64,000 nt of DNA. It comes from Ruminococcaceae bacterium Marseille-P2935. Lineage in GTDB: Bacteria; Bacillota; Clostridia; Oscillospirales; Ruminococcaceae. Below are positions 44,020 to 52,423 of this stretch, piece by piece. How positions within the stretch are numbered: position 1 is the stretch's first letter; each line of letters starts with the position of its first letter. The stretch lies in assembly GCA_900104565.1 (NCBI GenBank), contig LT629952.1:1667123-1731122 (forward strand). Reading direction: 5' to 3'. The notes beneath the pieces were generated by a model. It saw nothing but the letters and a program-made list of their open reading frames with translations. It searched no databases and was not told the origin of the DNA. A program made the position numbers and the translations under genes.

Positions 44020-44676
44020 CACATGGATGTTTAATTGTTACTGAATGCTCTTGATTATTAAAAATAGTCTCGTGTTTATGGTTTATTGTTAATTTACTGG
44101 GTACTTACTACGAATTACATTGGACTCACCTTTTAAACTTTTGATCTTATCTGCAAAAGCATTTTGACTTTTGGGAAGAAATTCGAACAATGTTTTTGGT
44201 TTGGGTCCTCCTTTTATTGTAGCTTGTAGTTTACCCTGGGATTTTTGCTATTTCATTGGACTCACCTTTTCGTACGAATTTGGTCTTCCAATTTTGGGTT
44301 AGTACATGGGACTCACCTTATAATTCATTTTTTCTTCTTTGGTTTCGGTAGATCGCTTTGATCAAGATATACAATTACTTAAGCAGTTACAGTGTTGCCA
44401 ATATTAGGTTGGGCTTACTGTACACATCAATTGATTCACTTGCAATCCAGATCTATTTTAACTGCCAACAACCCTTTTTACAGATTTTCTTACGGTTAGT
44501 TCCGTTTCATTTCGATCGTTGCGGCTTTTGCCGTTAAATCATCGCTTTGCCTAAATCTTTAAAGGTTCGTGGAGGGCAGGTAACTCCACGACGCTACCGA
44601 GTGTGGTTCTTCTTGGTACATTGGAATCACCGTCCTTTCGTCGCGATCTCTACAGATATTTCTCTTCCTCTCTGCA
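43985..44676 (-). ncRNA. Candidate long non-coding or mini-ORF RNA, about 690 nt
   Basis: Bounded by a textbook promoter (TTGACA-17-TATTAT, 44710-44682) and a strong intrinsic terminator, yet no open frame longer than about 35 codons fits inside. Four copies of AAGGTGAGTCCAATGTA-like sequence occur on the minus strand (44631-44619, 44319-44305, 44270-44254, 44134-44118). Each is a good Shine-Dalgarno with ATG; three are followed at once by a stop (ATG TAC TAA, ATG AAA TAG, ATG TAA) and one by 20 codons (MYQEEPHSVASWSYLPSTNL). In another frame the repeats read G-E/D-S-N/H, as in a possible TTG-started 33-aa peptide ending IRSKYPVN. It does not match any large RNA family I can recall well enough to name. 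Confidence 0.5.
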
Positions 44677-44681
44677 CTTAC

Positions 44682-44710
44682 ATAATAATCTATTTTATAT
44701 ATTTTGTCAA
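44682..44710 (-). promoter_or_regulatory. SigA-type promoter of the orphan unit
   Basis: TTGACA (complement of 44705-44710), 17-nt AT-rich spacer, TATTAT (complement of 44682-44687). Confidence 0.85.
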
Positions 44711-44767
44711 TAGTTTTTCACTAAAAATATTTATTTTATATATTATTAACATACTATTCAAGAATGA

Positions 44768-44799
44768 TTGACTTATTCTCCGGTTTCATCTAATATAAT
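44768..44799 (+). promoter_or_regulatory. Probable promoter of the DUF1292 gene
   Basis: TTGACT (44768-44773) with TAATAT (44791-44796, 17-nt spacer) or TATAAT (44794-44799, 20-nt spacer). Leader of about 100 nt. Confidence 0.55.
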
Positions 44800-44906
44800 A
44801 AAGGTAACGCGCTAACCTGCAAAATGTTACGTATAAGATGCACGCTTCCCTGTAAGAATAACGTATAGACGCCCGTGTAAAACGGAGTGAAAGGAATGGA
44901 ACAAAT

Positions 44907-45221
44907 ATGTCTGAAGAGATGGAGTTTGGCCCAGATATTCTGGTTTTAACCGATGATGATGGCGAAGAGCATGAATTTGAAGTTCTTGATTCTCTGGATA
45001 CCGACAATGGCAGCTACGTGGCGTTAGCACCAGTTTTTGAAGAAGGCCAGGAGCTGCTGGACGATGACGGCCAGCTGGTAATCCTTAAGGCGTTTGAAGA
45101 TGAAGAGGGCGAATATTTTGAAGCTATTCAGGATGAGGCGGAATTTGATTCGGTAGCCGCCATTTTTATGGAACGTTTGCAAGAAGATTTTGATTTTATT
45201 GATGAGGAAGAAGGGGAATAA
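44907..45221 (+). CDS. DUF1292 family protein
   Basis: 104 residues, very acidic, small cytoplasmic protein. DUF1292 pattern: LVLTDDDGEEHEFEVLDSLD near the N-terminus and LVILKAFEDEEGEYFEAIQD later. Relatives (YrzB of Bacillus) often lie beside ruvX/yqgF-type genes; here it stands alone after the orphan transcription unit. AAAGGA lies 11 nt before the ATG. Function unknown. Confidence 0.85.
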   Translation: MSEEMEFGPDILVLTDDDGEEHEFEVLDSLDTDNGSYVALAPVFEEGQELLDDDGQLVILKAFEDEEGEYFEAIQDEAEFDSVAAIFMERLQEDFDFIDEEEGE

Positions 45222-45859
45222 CCTCCTTTTCCTACCGCTTTACACCCTGCCTTGTGCGAGAAAAAACCGCTTTTTATAATCCAACACCTATTTAAAGGGA
45301 TTTCCTCTTCTCCGAGGGATTGCAGACCTCCCCGCCCTGCGGGACGAAGGGAGCATGAAGACGGAGAGGGATTGCCCACCTGTCTTTGACGGGTTTTACT
45401 CAGTGGTTTACGGCTTGGTGGGGAAATTTTAAACCAACAAATGCCGGCTGACGACGTGTTAGCTGGCATTTTCTGTTTCCCTGAAAATTCTGATTTTGAT
45501 TTTTCTGACTGGGGGCAGGCAGCGACCATCACCCCAAACCGCAACTGACTATTGGGTATTTTAAAAACACGATGGCAAACGCTTGTTGAAAAAACACCTG
45601 CAAAGCAACTTCTCCAGCAACCTAATCAACCATTGCCCAAAGCTTTCTTATAAAATAAAAACCAATGGAAAATTTGCCGAAGAAAAGGCAGTTTTTTAAT
45701 TCGGGTACCCTTTCCGGAATCGGGATTGGCATAGAAAGTCCCTTCCCGGCAGAATGAGACAGTACCGAGCGGCTTTTGGGAAAAGCCCTACTCCCTTCTT
45801 AGAAGAATTTTTCAAACAAGCAAAGCTTTAAAAAACCTTGGGAAAGGATGTGCTTTACA
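45222..45859. other. Intergenic region with a possible dispersed element
   Basis: About 640 nt. Between about 45290 and 45440 lies a GC-rich segment with two direct GAGGGATTGC copies (about 75 nt apart) and small inverted repeats; it resembles the miniature elements seen between genes of gut Clostridia. A 138-codon minus frame covers it but has no ribosome binding site and overlaps the DUF1292 gene. Confidence 0.45.
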
Positions 45860-46576
45860 ATGAGCGACTGGCTGTCCAGAACAAAATTAATTCTTGGAGC
45901 AGAGGCCGTAAATACATTATCTTTAAGCACTGTGGCAGTGCTGGGGCTGGGCGGTGTCGGCGGCGCCTGCGCTGAAGCACTCTGCCGTGCCGGGGTCGGC
46001 AGGCTGATTTTGATTGACCACGATTTGGTGGACGAAACCAACCTCAACCGTCAGCTGCTTGCTACCCGCAAAACGGTGGGGCAAAAAAAATGCGACGCTG
46101 CCAAAGAGCGGCTGCAATCAATTAACCCCAATGTCCAGCTGGTGCTGCTGGATCAGTTTTACCTGCCTGAAAACAGTAATTTTTTATATGAGGAGCATCC
46201 GCATGTAGTGCTGGACGCCATTGATACCGTCACCGCTAAGCTGCACCTGGCCGAAAACTGCTTTGCCAAAGGCATTCCCCTGGTTAGCTGCATGGGTACC
46301 GGAAACCGCCTGGACCCTTCAAAGCTGCGGGCAGGTGATATTGCCGAAACCGCAAATACCGGTGTGGGATGCCCGCTGGCAAAGGTGATGCGCCGGGAGC
46401 TGCGCAAACGCGGCGTTGCATCTTTGCGGGTAATCTATTCTGTGGAGGAACCGGTAAAATCTGTTTGTGCTTCCGACTCCCCTTCCGGGCGTCATTCCCC
46501 CGGAAGCGCTGCTTTTGTTCCGCCGGCCGCCGGCTTTTTGCTTGCTGCGGAAGGCGTAAAGGCACTGTTGAAATAA
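45860..46576 (+). CDS. tRNA threonylcarbamoyladenosine dehydratase (TcdA/CsdL family)
   Basis: 238 residues; E1-like ThiF-family enzyme that cyclises t6A at tRNA position 37. Start at 45860 (MSDWLSRTKLILG), since the upstream ATG lies directly on the GGAAAGGATG site. Nucleotide-binding motif VAVLGLGGVGGACAEALCRA, then LILIDHDLVDETNLNRQLLA, VLDAIDTVTAKLHL and VSCMGTGNRLDPSKL. The C-terminal part contains PPAAGFLLAAEGVKALL. No ThiS-like partner is nearby, which favours TcdA over a thiamine or molybdopterin role. Confidence 0.92.
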   Translation: MSDWLSRTKLILGAEAVNTLSLSTVAVLGLGGVGGACAEALCRAGVGRLILIDHDLVDETNLNRQLLATRKTVGQKKCDAAKERLQSINPNVQLVLLDQFYLPENSNFLYEEHPHVVLDAIDTVTAKLHLAENCFAKGIPLVSCMGTGNRLDPSKLRAGDIAETANTGVGCPLAKVMRRELRKRGVASLRVIYSVEEPVKSVCASDSPSGRHSPGSAAFVPPAAGFLLAAEGVKALLK

Positions 46577-47165
46577 CAGCCTGTCTGCTTACATTACTTT
46601 AGGCAACGGTTTTTAAGAAATTTGCCTTTATGCCATTTTTTGCTGGCATAAAACAATGCACACGATTTATTTGCCGCTGTGTAAAATACCAGTTGGCCGG
46701 TAAATTTTTGCATATTTTATAATTCCATAATTGGGCATAAAGAAATTTAACAGGACAACTGCACCAACTGCATAAATCCAGCCTCTCTTGAAATGATATT
46801 CAGGAGAGGTTTTTTGCTGCCTTTTTAAAGCAGTTCTGAATAGTAAAAATGATGGAATATTCGCTGAAAAGATGCAGTAGCAATGCGTTCTTCACAGAAT
46901 AAGACAGTGTGAAAGACTGTTCGGAAGCGCCACGGGGCTTGTTTAAGCAGTTGATTTTTGAAGCAAGCCCTATGGCATAGCAAAAACCTGATTGAAACGG
47001 AATTTGGCTCAAAGTAAACGGATTGGAAAGAAAGGGAAAAAACGGGTAATCTGTTCAAGGTATTTCTAATACACTGCCGTTTTGAGCAAAAATAACCGCT
47101 TGAATGAAGTTTTGATGCACGCTTTGGGCAGCGCCTCGTATTTTACCAGAATAGACGGCTGAGAG
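46577..47165. other. Intergenic region
   Basis: About 590 nt. It holds one terminator (46792-46815) and otherwise nothing supportable. Confidence 0.4.
46792..46815 (+). terminator. Terminator in the gap after the TcdA-like gene
   Basis: CCTCTC/GAGAGG with inner TGAA/TTCA pairing, followed by six T; about 215 nt after the stop codon. Confidence 0.75.
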
Positions 47166-47549
47166 GTGAGCAAGCTGGAAAAACAGACACAGAAAAAGGC
47201 CAAAAACTGGATTGTCACCGCAGCGGGTTTTACTGCCGGGCTGATTAACGGACTGTTCGGCTCGGGAGGGGGTATGGTGGCCGTACCGTTGCTGGGTTAC
47301 TGCGGAATTGAACCCAAAAGCACCCATGCCACATCCGTAGCGGTAATCTTGCCGCTTTCTATTGCCAGCGGCCTGCTTTACTACACAAAAGGCAGTCTTG
47401 ATTTTATGCAGGCTCTGCCCTATCTGCCAGGAGGCATTCTGGGCGCTCTGCTGGGCGGGTGGCTTATGCCAAAAATTAAGGTAACCTGGCTGAAGCGGGT
47501 GTTCGGCTTATTGATTCTCTATTCCGCTTTGAGGATTTTAATGCAATGA
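47166..47549 (+). CDS. TSUP-family transporter, N-terminal half
   Basis: 127 residues, about 4 transmembrane helices; TauE/SafE/YfcA family. The motif AGLINGLFGSGGGMVAVPLL is the family repeat. Full-size TSUP proteins have about 250 residues in two such repeats; here each repeat is a separate gene. The start is uncertain: the GTG at 47166 lies inside GAGGTGA, which could instead be the ribosome binding site for a CTG at 47175. Overlaps the second half by 4 nt (ATGA). Confidence 0.85.
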   Translation: MSKLEKQTQKKAKNWIVTAAGFTAGLINGLFGSGGGMVAVPLLGYCGIEPKSTHATSVAVILPLSIASGLLYYTKGSLDFMQALPYLPGGILGALLGGWLMPKIKVTWLKRVFGLLILYSALRILMQ

Positions 47550-47932
47550 ACTGGATCTTCTTAGCATTAGCCTCCTTTACTTCAGGGCTGCTGGGGTCGC
47601 TTGGTCTGGGGGGCGGTGCGGTTCTTCTGCTCTACCTAACCCTTTTTGCCAAAATCGACCAGCTAACCGCCCAGGGAATCAACCTGATCTTTTTTATTCC
47701 TGTTGCTATCACCGCACTCATCCTGCACTGGAAAAATCATCTGGTACAGTGGAAACCTGCCCTGATTGCCATTTTAATCGGCCTTTTTGGGGTTTGGTTT
47801 GGCGTGATGCTGGCACACAATATTGGTTCCGAACTGCTTTCCAAGCTGTTTGGAGGCATGTTATTGGTAATTGGAATCAAAGAACTGTGCTACCGGCCGC
47901 CGAAAGGACAAAAAAATACAACACAAAAATAA
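47546..47932 (+). CDS. TSUP-family transporter, C-terminal half
   Basis: 128 residues, about 4 transmembrane helices, with the second family repeat SGLLGSLGLGGGAVLLLYLT. It starts at the ATG that overlaps the previous stop codon (ATGA), so the two halves are translationally coupled and presumably form a heterodimeric exporter of sulfite, sulfonate or a related anion. I recall paired half-size TSUP genes in other Clostridia. Substrate unknown. Confidence 0.88.
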   Translation: MNWIFLALASFTSGLLGSLGLGGGAVLLLYLTLFAKIDQLTAQGINLIFFIPVAITALILHWKNHLVQWKPALIAILIGLFGVWFGVMLAHNIGSELLSKLFGGMLLVIGIKELCYRPPKGQKNTTQK

Positions 47933-47992
47933 ATTTTTACGGGAATATTCCGCCAGAAAAGGGTCAAAAATACTACCGGAGGTGCAAAAAGC

Positions 47993-48742
47993 ATGAGCAA
48001 TCCCAAAAACAAATTTACCAAGTTTCTAACAGGCAACGGTTTTTACGTGGCTTTGGCTATATGTCTGGTGGGCGCAGGTACCGCCGCCTGGGTAGCTGTC
48101 AGCCGCACAATGGACGGCGTGGAAAAGGGAAACGAAAACCTGATTCACGACAATACTTCCATTCAGCAGAATTTTACTCCGGAGGAGGACGTGGCAAAGC
48201 CCCAGTCAAACGTCACTTACCCATCCAAGCCCTCCTCCTCGTCACGAACTCCGTCATCGTCTGCCGGCACATCTTCCAAACAGTCCGTGCAGTCAAAACC
48301 GCAAATGCAGCAGCCCACACAGCAGACTTCTGTATACACGCTGCCAGTAAGCGGTGAGGTGTTTAACCCATTCAGCAATGGGCAGATGGTAAAAAATGAA
48401 TCTCTGAACGAGTGGCGTACCCATAACGGAATCGATATTAAAGCCCAGGCTGGTGCCGAAATCGTATCTGCCGGTGATGGCACCGTGGCAAATGTATACG
48501 AAGACCCGGTTTGGGGGTATACGGTAGAGATTGAGCATGGCGACCGTACCATTTCAATCTACAATGGTTTAAGCTCTGATATTAAAGTAAAAAAAGGTGA
48601 CACGGTAAAAATTCAACAGACAATCGGCACCCTGGACGTTGTCCCTGCCGAAAGCACTTACGATTCTCACCTGCACTTTGCAATGAAACAAAACGGCAAA
48701 TGGATTGACCCATTGGAAGCTATGGGCAAACTAGGCGACTAG
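47993..48742 (+). CDS. spoIIQ: SpoIIQ-like LytM/M23 domain protein
   Basis: 249 residues. N-terminal membrane anchor (about 16-35), a Ser/Gln-rich linker (about 75-105) and a C-terminal M23 domain (about 120-245). Metal motif HNGIDIKA and HLHFAMKQNGKWIDP (HxH) are both present, so the zinc site appears intact, as in clostridial SpoIIQ and unlike B. subtilis SpoIIQ. In sporulation SpoIIQ sits in the forespore membrane and pairs with SpoIIIAH during engulfment. RBS CGGAGGTG. Could be another M23 protein, but length and topology fit SpoIIQ. Confidence 0.8.
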   Translation: MSNPKNKFTKFLTGNGFYVALAICLVGAGTAAWVAVSRTMDGVEKGNENLIHDNTSIQQNFTPEEDVAKPQSNVTYPSKPSSSSRTPSSSAGTSSKQSVQSKPQMQQPTQQTSVYTLPVSGEVFNPFSNGQMVKNESLNEWRTHNGIDIKAQAGAEIVSAGDGTVANVYEDPVWGYTVEIEHGDRTISIYNGLSSDIKVKKGDTVKIQQTIGTLDVVPAESTYDSHLHFAMKQNGKWIDPLEAMGKLGD

Positions 48743-49214
48743 GGGTTTATCCTTAACGTAAAAAAATTCTTTTTCTGCAACAGCGAGTTCGGCCTTCCCT
48801 GCCTCTGAAAAAACTTCATATGCATTCCGGTGGGTTGGGCCCGCGGCTCCTTGTTGTTTGCAAAAAACTGCTACCCTCCTATTGGTTAGCAAACCACAAT
48901 TTCATTCCTTCTTCTCTCATCTTGAAGCAGTTCCAAAAATATTTGGAGCTGCTTTTTTATTGCAAAAAAATCCCCTCTTTGATGCACTAATATGATAGAA
49001 GGAACGTCTGCTGAATAACCTGCTGGCGGCTATTTCCGGTGCTGCGGCCGTGTGCCGAAAAATGCAGTGCACCAATGGCGGAAATACGACTGTGCGCAAA
49101 ACTGTTTTTACAGCTTTCACCCAGCTTCAGGGCGTTCTTAAAACGGTTCTTTCTTAAAAAGCCTATAGGGGCTCGGTCTTTGCGGTGAGCAGAAGAATAG
49201 AAAGGGTGAGCAAA
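48743..49214. other. Intergenic region
   Basis: About 470 nt. A terminator-like hairpin GCAGTTCCAAA/TTTGGAGCTGC followed by six T is at 48937-48965. The rest shows nothing supportable. Confidence 0.45.
48937..48965 (+). terminator. Terminator downstream of spoIIQ
   Basis: An 11-bp stem with one G-T pair, loop AATA, T-run TTTTTTATT; about 195 nt after the stop. Confidence 0.75.
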
Positions 49215-49700
49215 ATGAAGTCAGGGGCAAAAGCGCTTTTAATCGCCGGGGTTTTGGCTGTAATCCAGCTGGTATGCTACGGGTGTACCTCCGGACTACT
49301 CATTCAACTATTCCACCCGGGGGCACTAACCTGCCAGGAATTTGTTTTGCAGCTGGCCCAGTTGGAGCAGACCGCACCACCCCAGGTTTCCCGGATAAAA
49401 ACAGAAGAAAACTTTTTCCCCGGAAGCTCGGTTTATTCCCTGGCCGGCATAAAAGAAACCCTGCGCATCTACGAGTTTGCAACCGAAACCGCTGCCCGGC
49501 GCGGGGCTTCTTCTATTGATCCTGATGGTTTTTCCATCGATTCCCCTGGTGTTTCGGTATGCATTGAATGGGTGGAAGAACCCCATTTCTTCCAAAAGGG
49601 CCGGATTATTGTACAGTATATTGGCAAGGACCAGCAGCTGCTGAACAACCTTTGTCAAACTTTAGGGCCTCAAGTAGCCGGGGTGCCCTTTGCCGCTTAA
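49215..49700 (+). CDS. Hypothetical exported protein
   Basis: 161 residues; start at 49215 (MKSGAKALLIAGVLAVIQLV) after AAAGGGTGA. One N-terminal hydrophobic segment (about 5-30), possibly an uncleaved anchor; the C in CYGCTSG is not a convincing lipobox. The rest is soluble: ETLRIYEFATETAARRGASS and VCIEWVEEPHFFQKGRIIVQ look like a small alpha/beta domain. No family recognised. Confidence 0.65.
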   Translation: MKSGAKALLIAGVLAVIQLVCYGCTSGLLIQLFHPGALTCQEFVLQLAQLEQTAPPQVSRIKTEENFFPGSSVYSLAGIKETLRIYEFATETAARRGASSIDPDGFSIDSPGVSVCIEWVEEPHFFQKGRIIVQYIGKDQQLLNNLCQTLGPQVAGVPFAA

Positions 49701-49715
49701 CTGACTAAAAACATA

Positions 49716-49747
49716 AAAAGCCAGTCACCGAAAGGCGACTGGCTTTT
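49716..49747. terminator. Bidirectional terminator between convergent genes
   Basis: AAAAGCCAGTC/GACTGGCTTTT stem with T/A runs on both sides. Confidence 0.93.
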
Positions 49748-49770
49748 ACTTATGGTTCCCTGAAAAAGTG

Positions 49771-51051
49771 TTAGTGGTCCTTCATTGGCAGGGGCAGGTC
49801 CAATGGTACATCTTTTTGCTCGGGGCAGTTTGGGCCGAGGGAGGGTTCCTTTTGAATGGTATGGGAAAGAAACAGCGAGGCCTTAGCGCAGGCAGGACCC
49901 ACCATTTCGTACAATACCCCTGAAGATAAAATAATCGTCGAAAGCATGACTCCCAGCTCAGCCGGCAGAATACGCTGGCCAAGCACCGCCAGCCCTATGG
50001 AAACACCCGCCTGGGGGATAAGCGCCAACCCTAAATAATTCCGTATTGGTTTAGAAGCCCCGCTGATGAGCGCCCCAAAATACGCTCCGGCATATTTGCC
50101 CACAATCCGTACGAAAAAGTAAGCCACCCCAATGACCCCTGCTGTTGCCAGGGTGGGCAGGTTCAGCCGGGCGCCGGACAATACAAAAAAGAGCAGCAGG
50201 ATTGCCGGGGTAAAATTATTGACCTGCTTAAAAATCTCCTTGCTCTGGCTTACATTAATGTATACCGTCCCCATAACCATACAGGCCAACAGCGGAGAAA
50301 TATTAACCGCTGTGCAAAAACCGGTAATACATAAAATAATGGCGGTAACCAGTACAAGCCTGTGGTCGGCGCTGCGCTTGTCGTTGATCAGCTTATGGAG
50401 CAGCCAGCCTGCCAGCACACCTAAGGCCAGGGCAGCCAGGTTCAATAACGCCGGAAGAAGCACAATCCCCAGGCTGATTGCTGCCGACCGGTCTTCCATT
50501 GCCTGGGCCACTGCAGCACATACACTAAATGCAACTAATGCCACTGCATCATCCAACGCCACAACCTGCAAAATCATATTTACAAATTCCCCTTTTGCAT
50601 GGTACTGCCGGATGGTCATAATGGTAGAAGCAGGTGCTGTTGCCGAACCGATTGCCCCCAAAAGCAGCGAAAACGGTACCGAAAGATGGAACACAAAAAT
50701 CATGGTAAGGGTGATAAATACTGCTGCTGTCAGCGCCTCGAAAATAGTGATGACAAACACCTTTTTACCGCTTTTCTTTAAATCTGCAATACGAAAATAC
50801 CGCCCAACCCCAAAGGCAATAAACGCCAGCGCAATATCGGTTACAAAATCCATACCGGCAATAACCCTGTCTGGTACCAGGTGCAGCACATAGGGGCCAA
50901 TAATTACGCCGGAAAGGATATATCCGGTAACGTTGGGCAGCCGCAGTTTTTTGGTAATACGGGTCATAAAAAAACCTGCAAGCAGCATAACTGCCAATGA
51001 AAGCACTACCTGCGCTGAGGTACTTGTGATTTTTTCCATAAATAATGACAT
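49771..51051 (-). CDS. Cation:proton antiporter (CPA2/KefB type)
   Basis: 426 residues with about 12 transmembrane helices, Na+/H+ exchanger domain. Typical parts: LPNVTGYILSGVIIGPYVL, IALAFIAFGVGRYF, LGAIGSATAPASTIMTIRQY and LDDAVALVAF, the last holding the conserved Asp pair region. No C-terminal TrkA-N domain; a short soluble tail instead. RBS AGGTG. Likely exchanges Na+ or K+ for protons. Confidence 0.9.
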   Translation of the reverse strand: MSLFMEKITSTSAQVVLSLAVMLLAGFFMTRITKKLRLPNVTGYILSGVIIGPYVLHLVPDRVIAGMDFVTDIALAFIAFGVGRYFRIADLKKSGKKVFVITIFEALTAAVFITLTMIFVFHLSVPFSLLLGAIGSATAPASTIMTIRQYHAKGEFVNMILQVVALDDAVALVAFSVCAAVAQAMEDRSAAISLGIVLLPALLNLAALALGVLAGWLLHKLINDKRSADHRLVLVTAIILCITGFCTAVNISPLLACMVMGTVYINVSQSKEIFKQVNNFTPAILLLFFVLSGARLNLPTLATAGVIGVAYFFVRIVGKYAGAYFGALISGASKPIRNYLGLALIPQAGVSIGLAVLGQRILPAELGVMLSTIILSSGVLYEMVGPACAKASLFLSHTIQKEPSLGPNCPEQKDVPLDLPLPMKDH

Positions 51052-51288
51052 GATAAATACACCTTCTGTCTATCTTTCTATCAAGTTTTGGACGTACTTT
51101 GTAGGTTGCGTAACCCTTACTGGCCCCCAGCACCTTTCGGATATTTGATTTCTTTTCCCAAGATGTTTCTCCCACCCTACACAACTGGGTTTAACCCTGA
51201 AATAGCACCGACATGAGTAAAGAACTCCTTAAACATGGAGAAAATCCTCATGCCACACTATGAACCGTTACGGTTCAGGGCAACTTGT

Positions 51289-52050
51289 TTATGTTTGAAA
51301 GACAAAATAACCGGCTAATACCAACCCAAATGTTGCCAGAAACGCCGCTTCGTATTGGATAGAGCAAATCGCTGCCAGCACGGCACCAGCAGCCGGAATA
51401 GCCCACGCGGCCATTCCCCCAGGAAGCCCCCTCCTCCTCTGCACGGCATCCGATCCTGCAGGCTTACCGAAACACTCCTGCCCGGACGGTTCTGTATCCC
51501 CGGAAAAATACGGGGGACTGCTGCCGAATAAGCTGGCAAAAAACAGCTGGATGATGAGCCCTTCCAAGATTACCCAGCTAAAAGACAGGTGCAGAAACAA
51601 CAAGGAAAGAACAACCGCAGCTGCCAGGATATGCTCAAATACATTTTCTTTTTGAAAACACAGGTCAAAGACACCAAAATATACCGCTCCCACTACTGCC
51701 GCACAAAACAGTACCAACACCGCATGCCAGCCTTTGCCGCAGGGCAGGCAGCATAAACAGAGTTCCGCAGCCATGCATAAAATCAGCCAGGGTGCAACCA
51801 GCATCAATGAAAACAGCAGTGCTCCAATCCCCTTTAATGATTGCCTGCCAATCCTCCACGAAAGGTTTACCTGGCGGCTGCCAGGCATACTGCGCGCCCT
51901 ATTCAGCTGGCTTAAATATTCCTGTTTTTCCATACCGTTTTTTACAAAGCATATTTTCCTCATACGAAAACGGGCAGCTTCCGACTGCCCCAGCCCTTCT
52001 AATAAACCAGATACAAAAAACACACCAGATAAAAATACCGCTTTTTTCAA
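51289..52050 (-). CDS. Hypothetical multi-pass membrane protein
   Basis: About 253 residues from a TTG at 52050 that follows GGGAAGTGG (a longer TTG start at 52080 is possible but lacks a site). Several hydrophobic segments: about 4-18, 77-97, 105-125, 138-160 and the C-terminal 40 residues; a cytoplasmic-looking loop (CFGKPAGSDAVQRRRGLPGG) in the last third. The N-terminal part contains Arg-rich RARSMPGSRQVNLSWRIGRQ. No family recognised. Confidence 0.6.
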   Translation of the reverse strand: MKKAVFLSGVFFVSGLLEGLGQSEAARFRMRKICFVKNGMEKQEYLSQLNRARSMPGSRQVNLSWRIGRQSLKGIGALLFSLMLVAPWLILCMAAELCLCCLPCGKGWHAVLVLFCAAVVGAVYFGVFDLCFQKENVFEHILAAAVVLSLLFLHLSFSWVILEGLIIQLFFASLFGSSPPYFSGDTEPSGQECFGKPAGSDAVQRRRGLPGGMAAWAIPAAGAVLAAICSIQYEAAFLATFGLVLAGYFVFQT

Positions 52051-52391
52051 CCAAACCACTTCCCACTTTTTGTAAATCAAGACAAACTTTACTTAAATTT
52101 TATTAAAACTTTACATTTCACTTGAATTATATGCAGGAGCGGTGATAAAATCAAATAATAAAACATATGGATATCATAAAATATTTTTATATTTCATCTT
52201 ATTTTGTCTAATGAAAAAACTTAGCAATTGTCTGTTCATGCTCAGTTCAATGCCCTTTCTGACAGAACACAGCCTTTCCCCCAGGGACAGTCTCTCTTTC
52301 CAAAGGGGCGCCGGCTTTTTCCGTCATCATCAAAACACTTTCGGCTGTTCCTTAAAACAGCCTGTCTGTAATAATTAACCTGTTATTTTAT

Positions 52392-52423
52392 GCCGGTTCC
52401 AAACGGCGGAACGGAGGATTCGC
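52392..52423 (+). promoter_or_regulatory. 5'-UTR hairpin GCCG-N8-CGGC before the SD (LysR gene)
   Basis: GCCG gttccaaa CGGC, then GGAACGGAG and ATG at 52424; same layout as at 23747, 29753 and 60847. Confidence 0.6.

Noticed and set aside
45128..45544. 138-codon minus-strand protein
   Set aside because: Overlaps the 3' part of the DUF1292 gene, has no ribosome binding site and an odd Ser/Pro/Gly/Arg-rich composition typical of shadow frames over GC-rich repeats.
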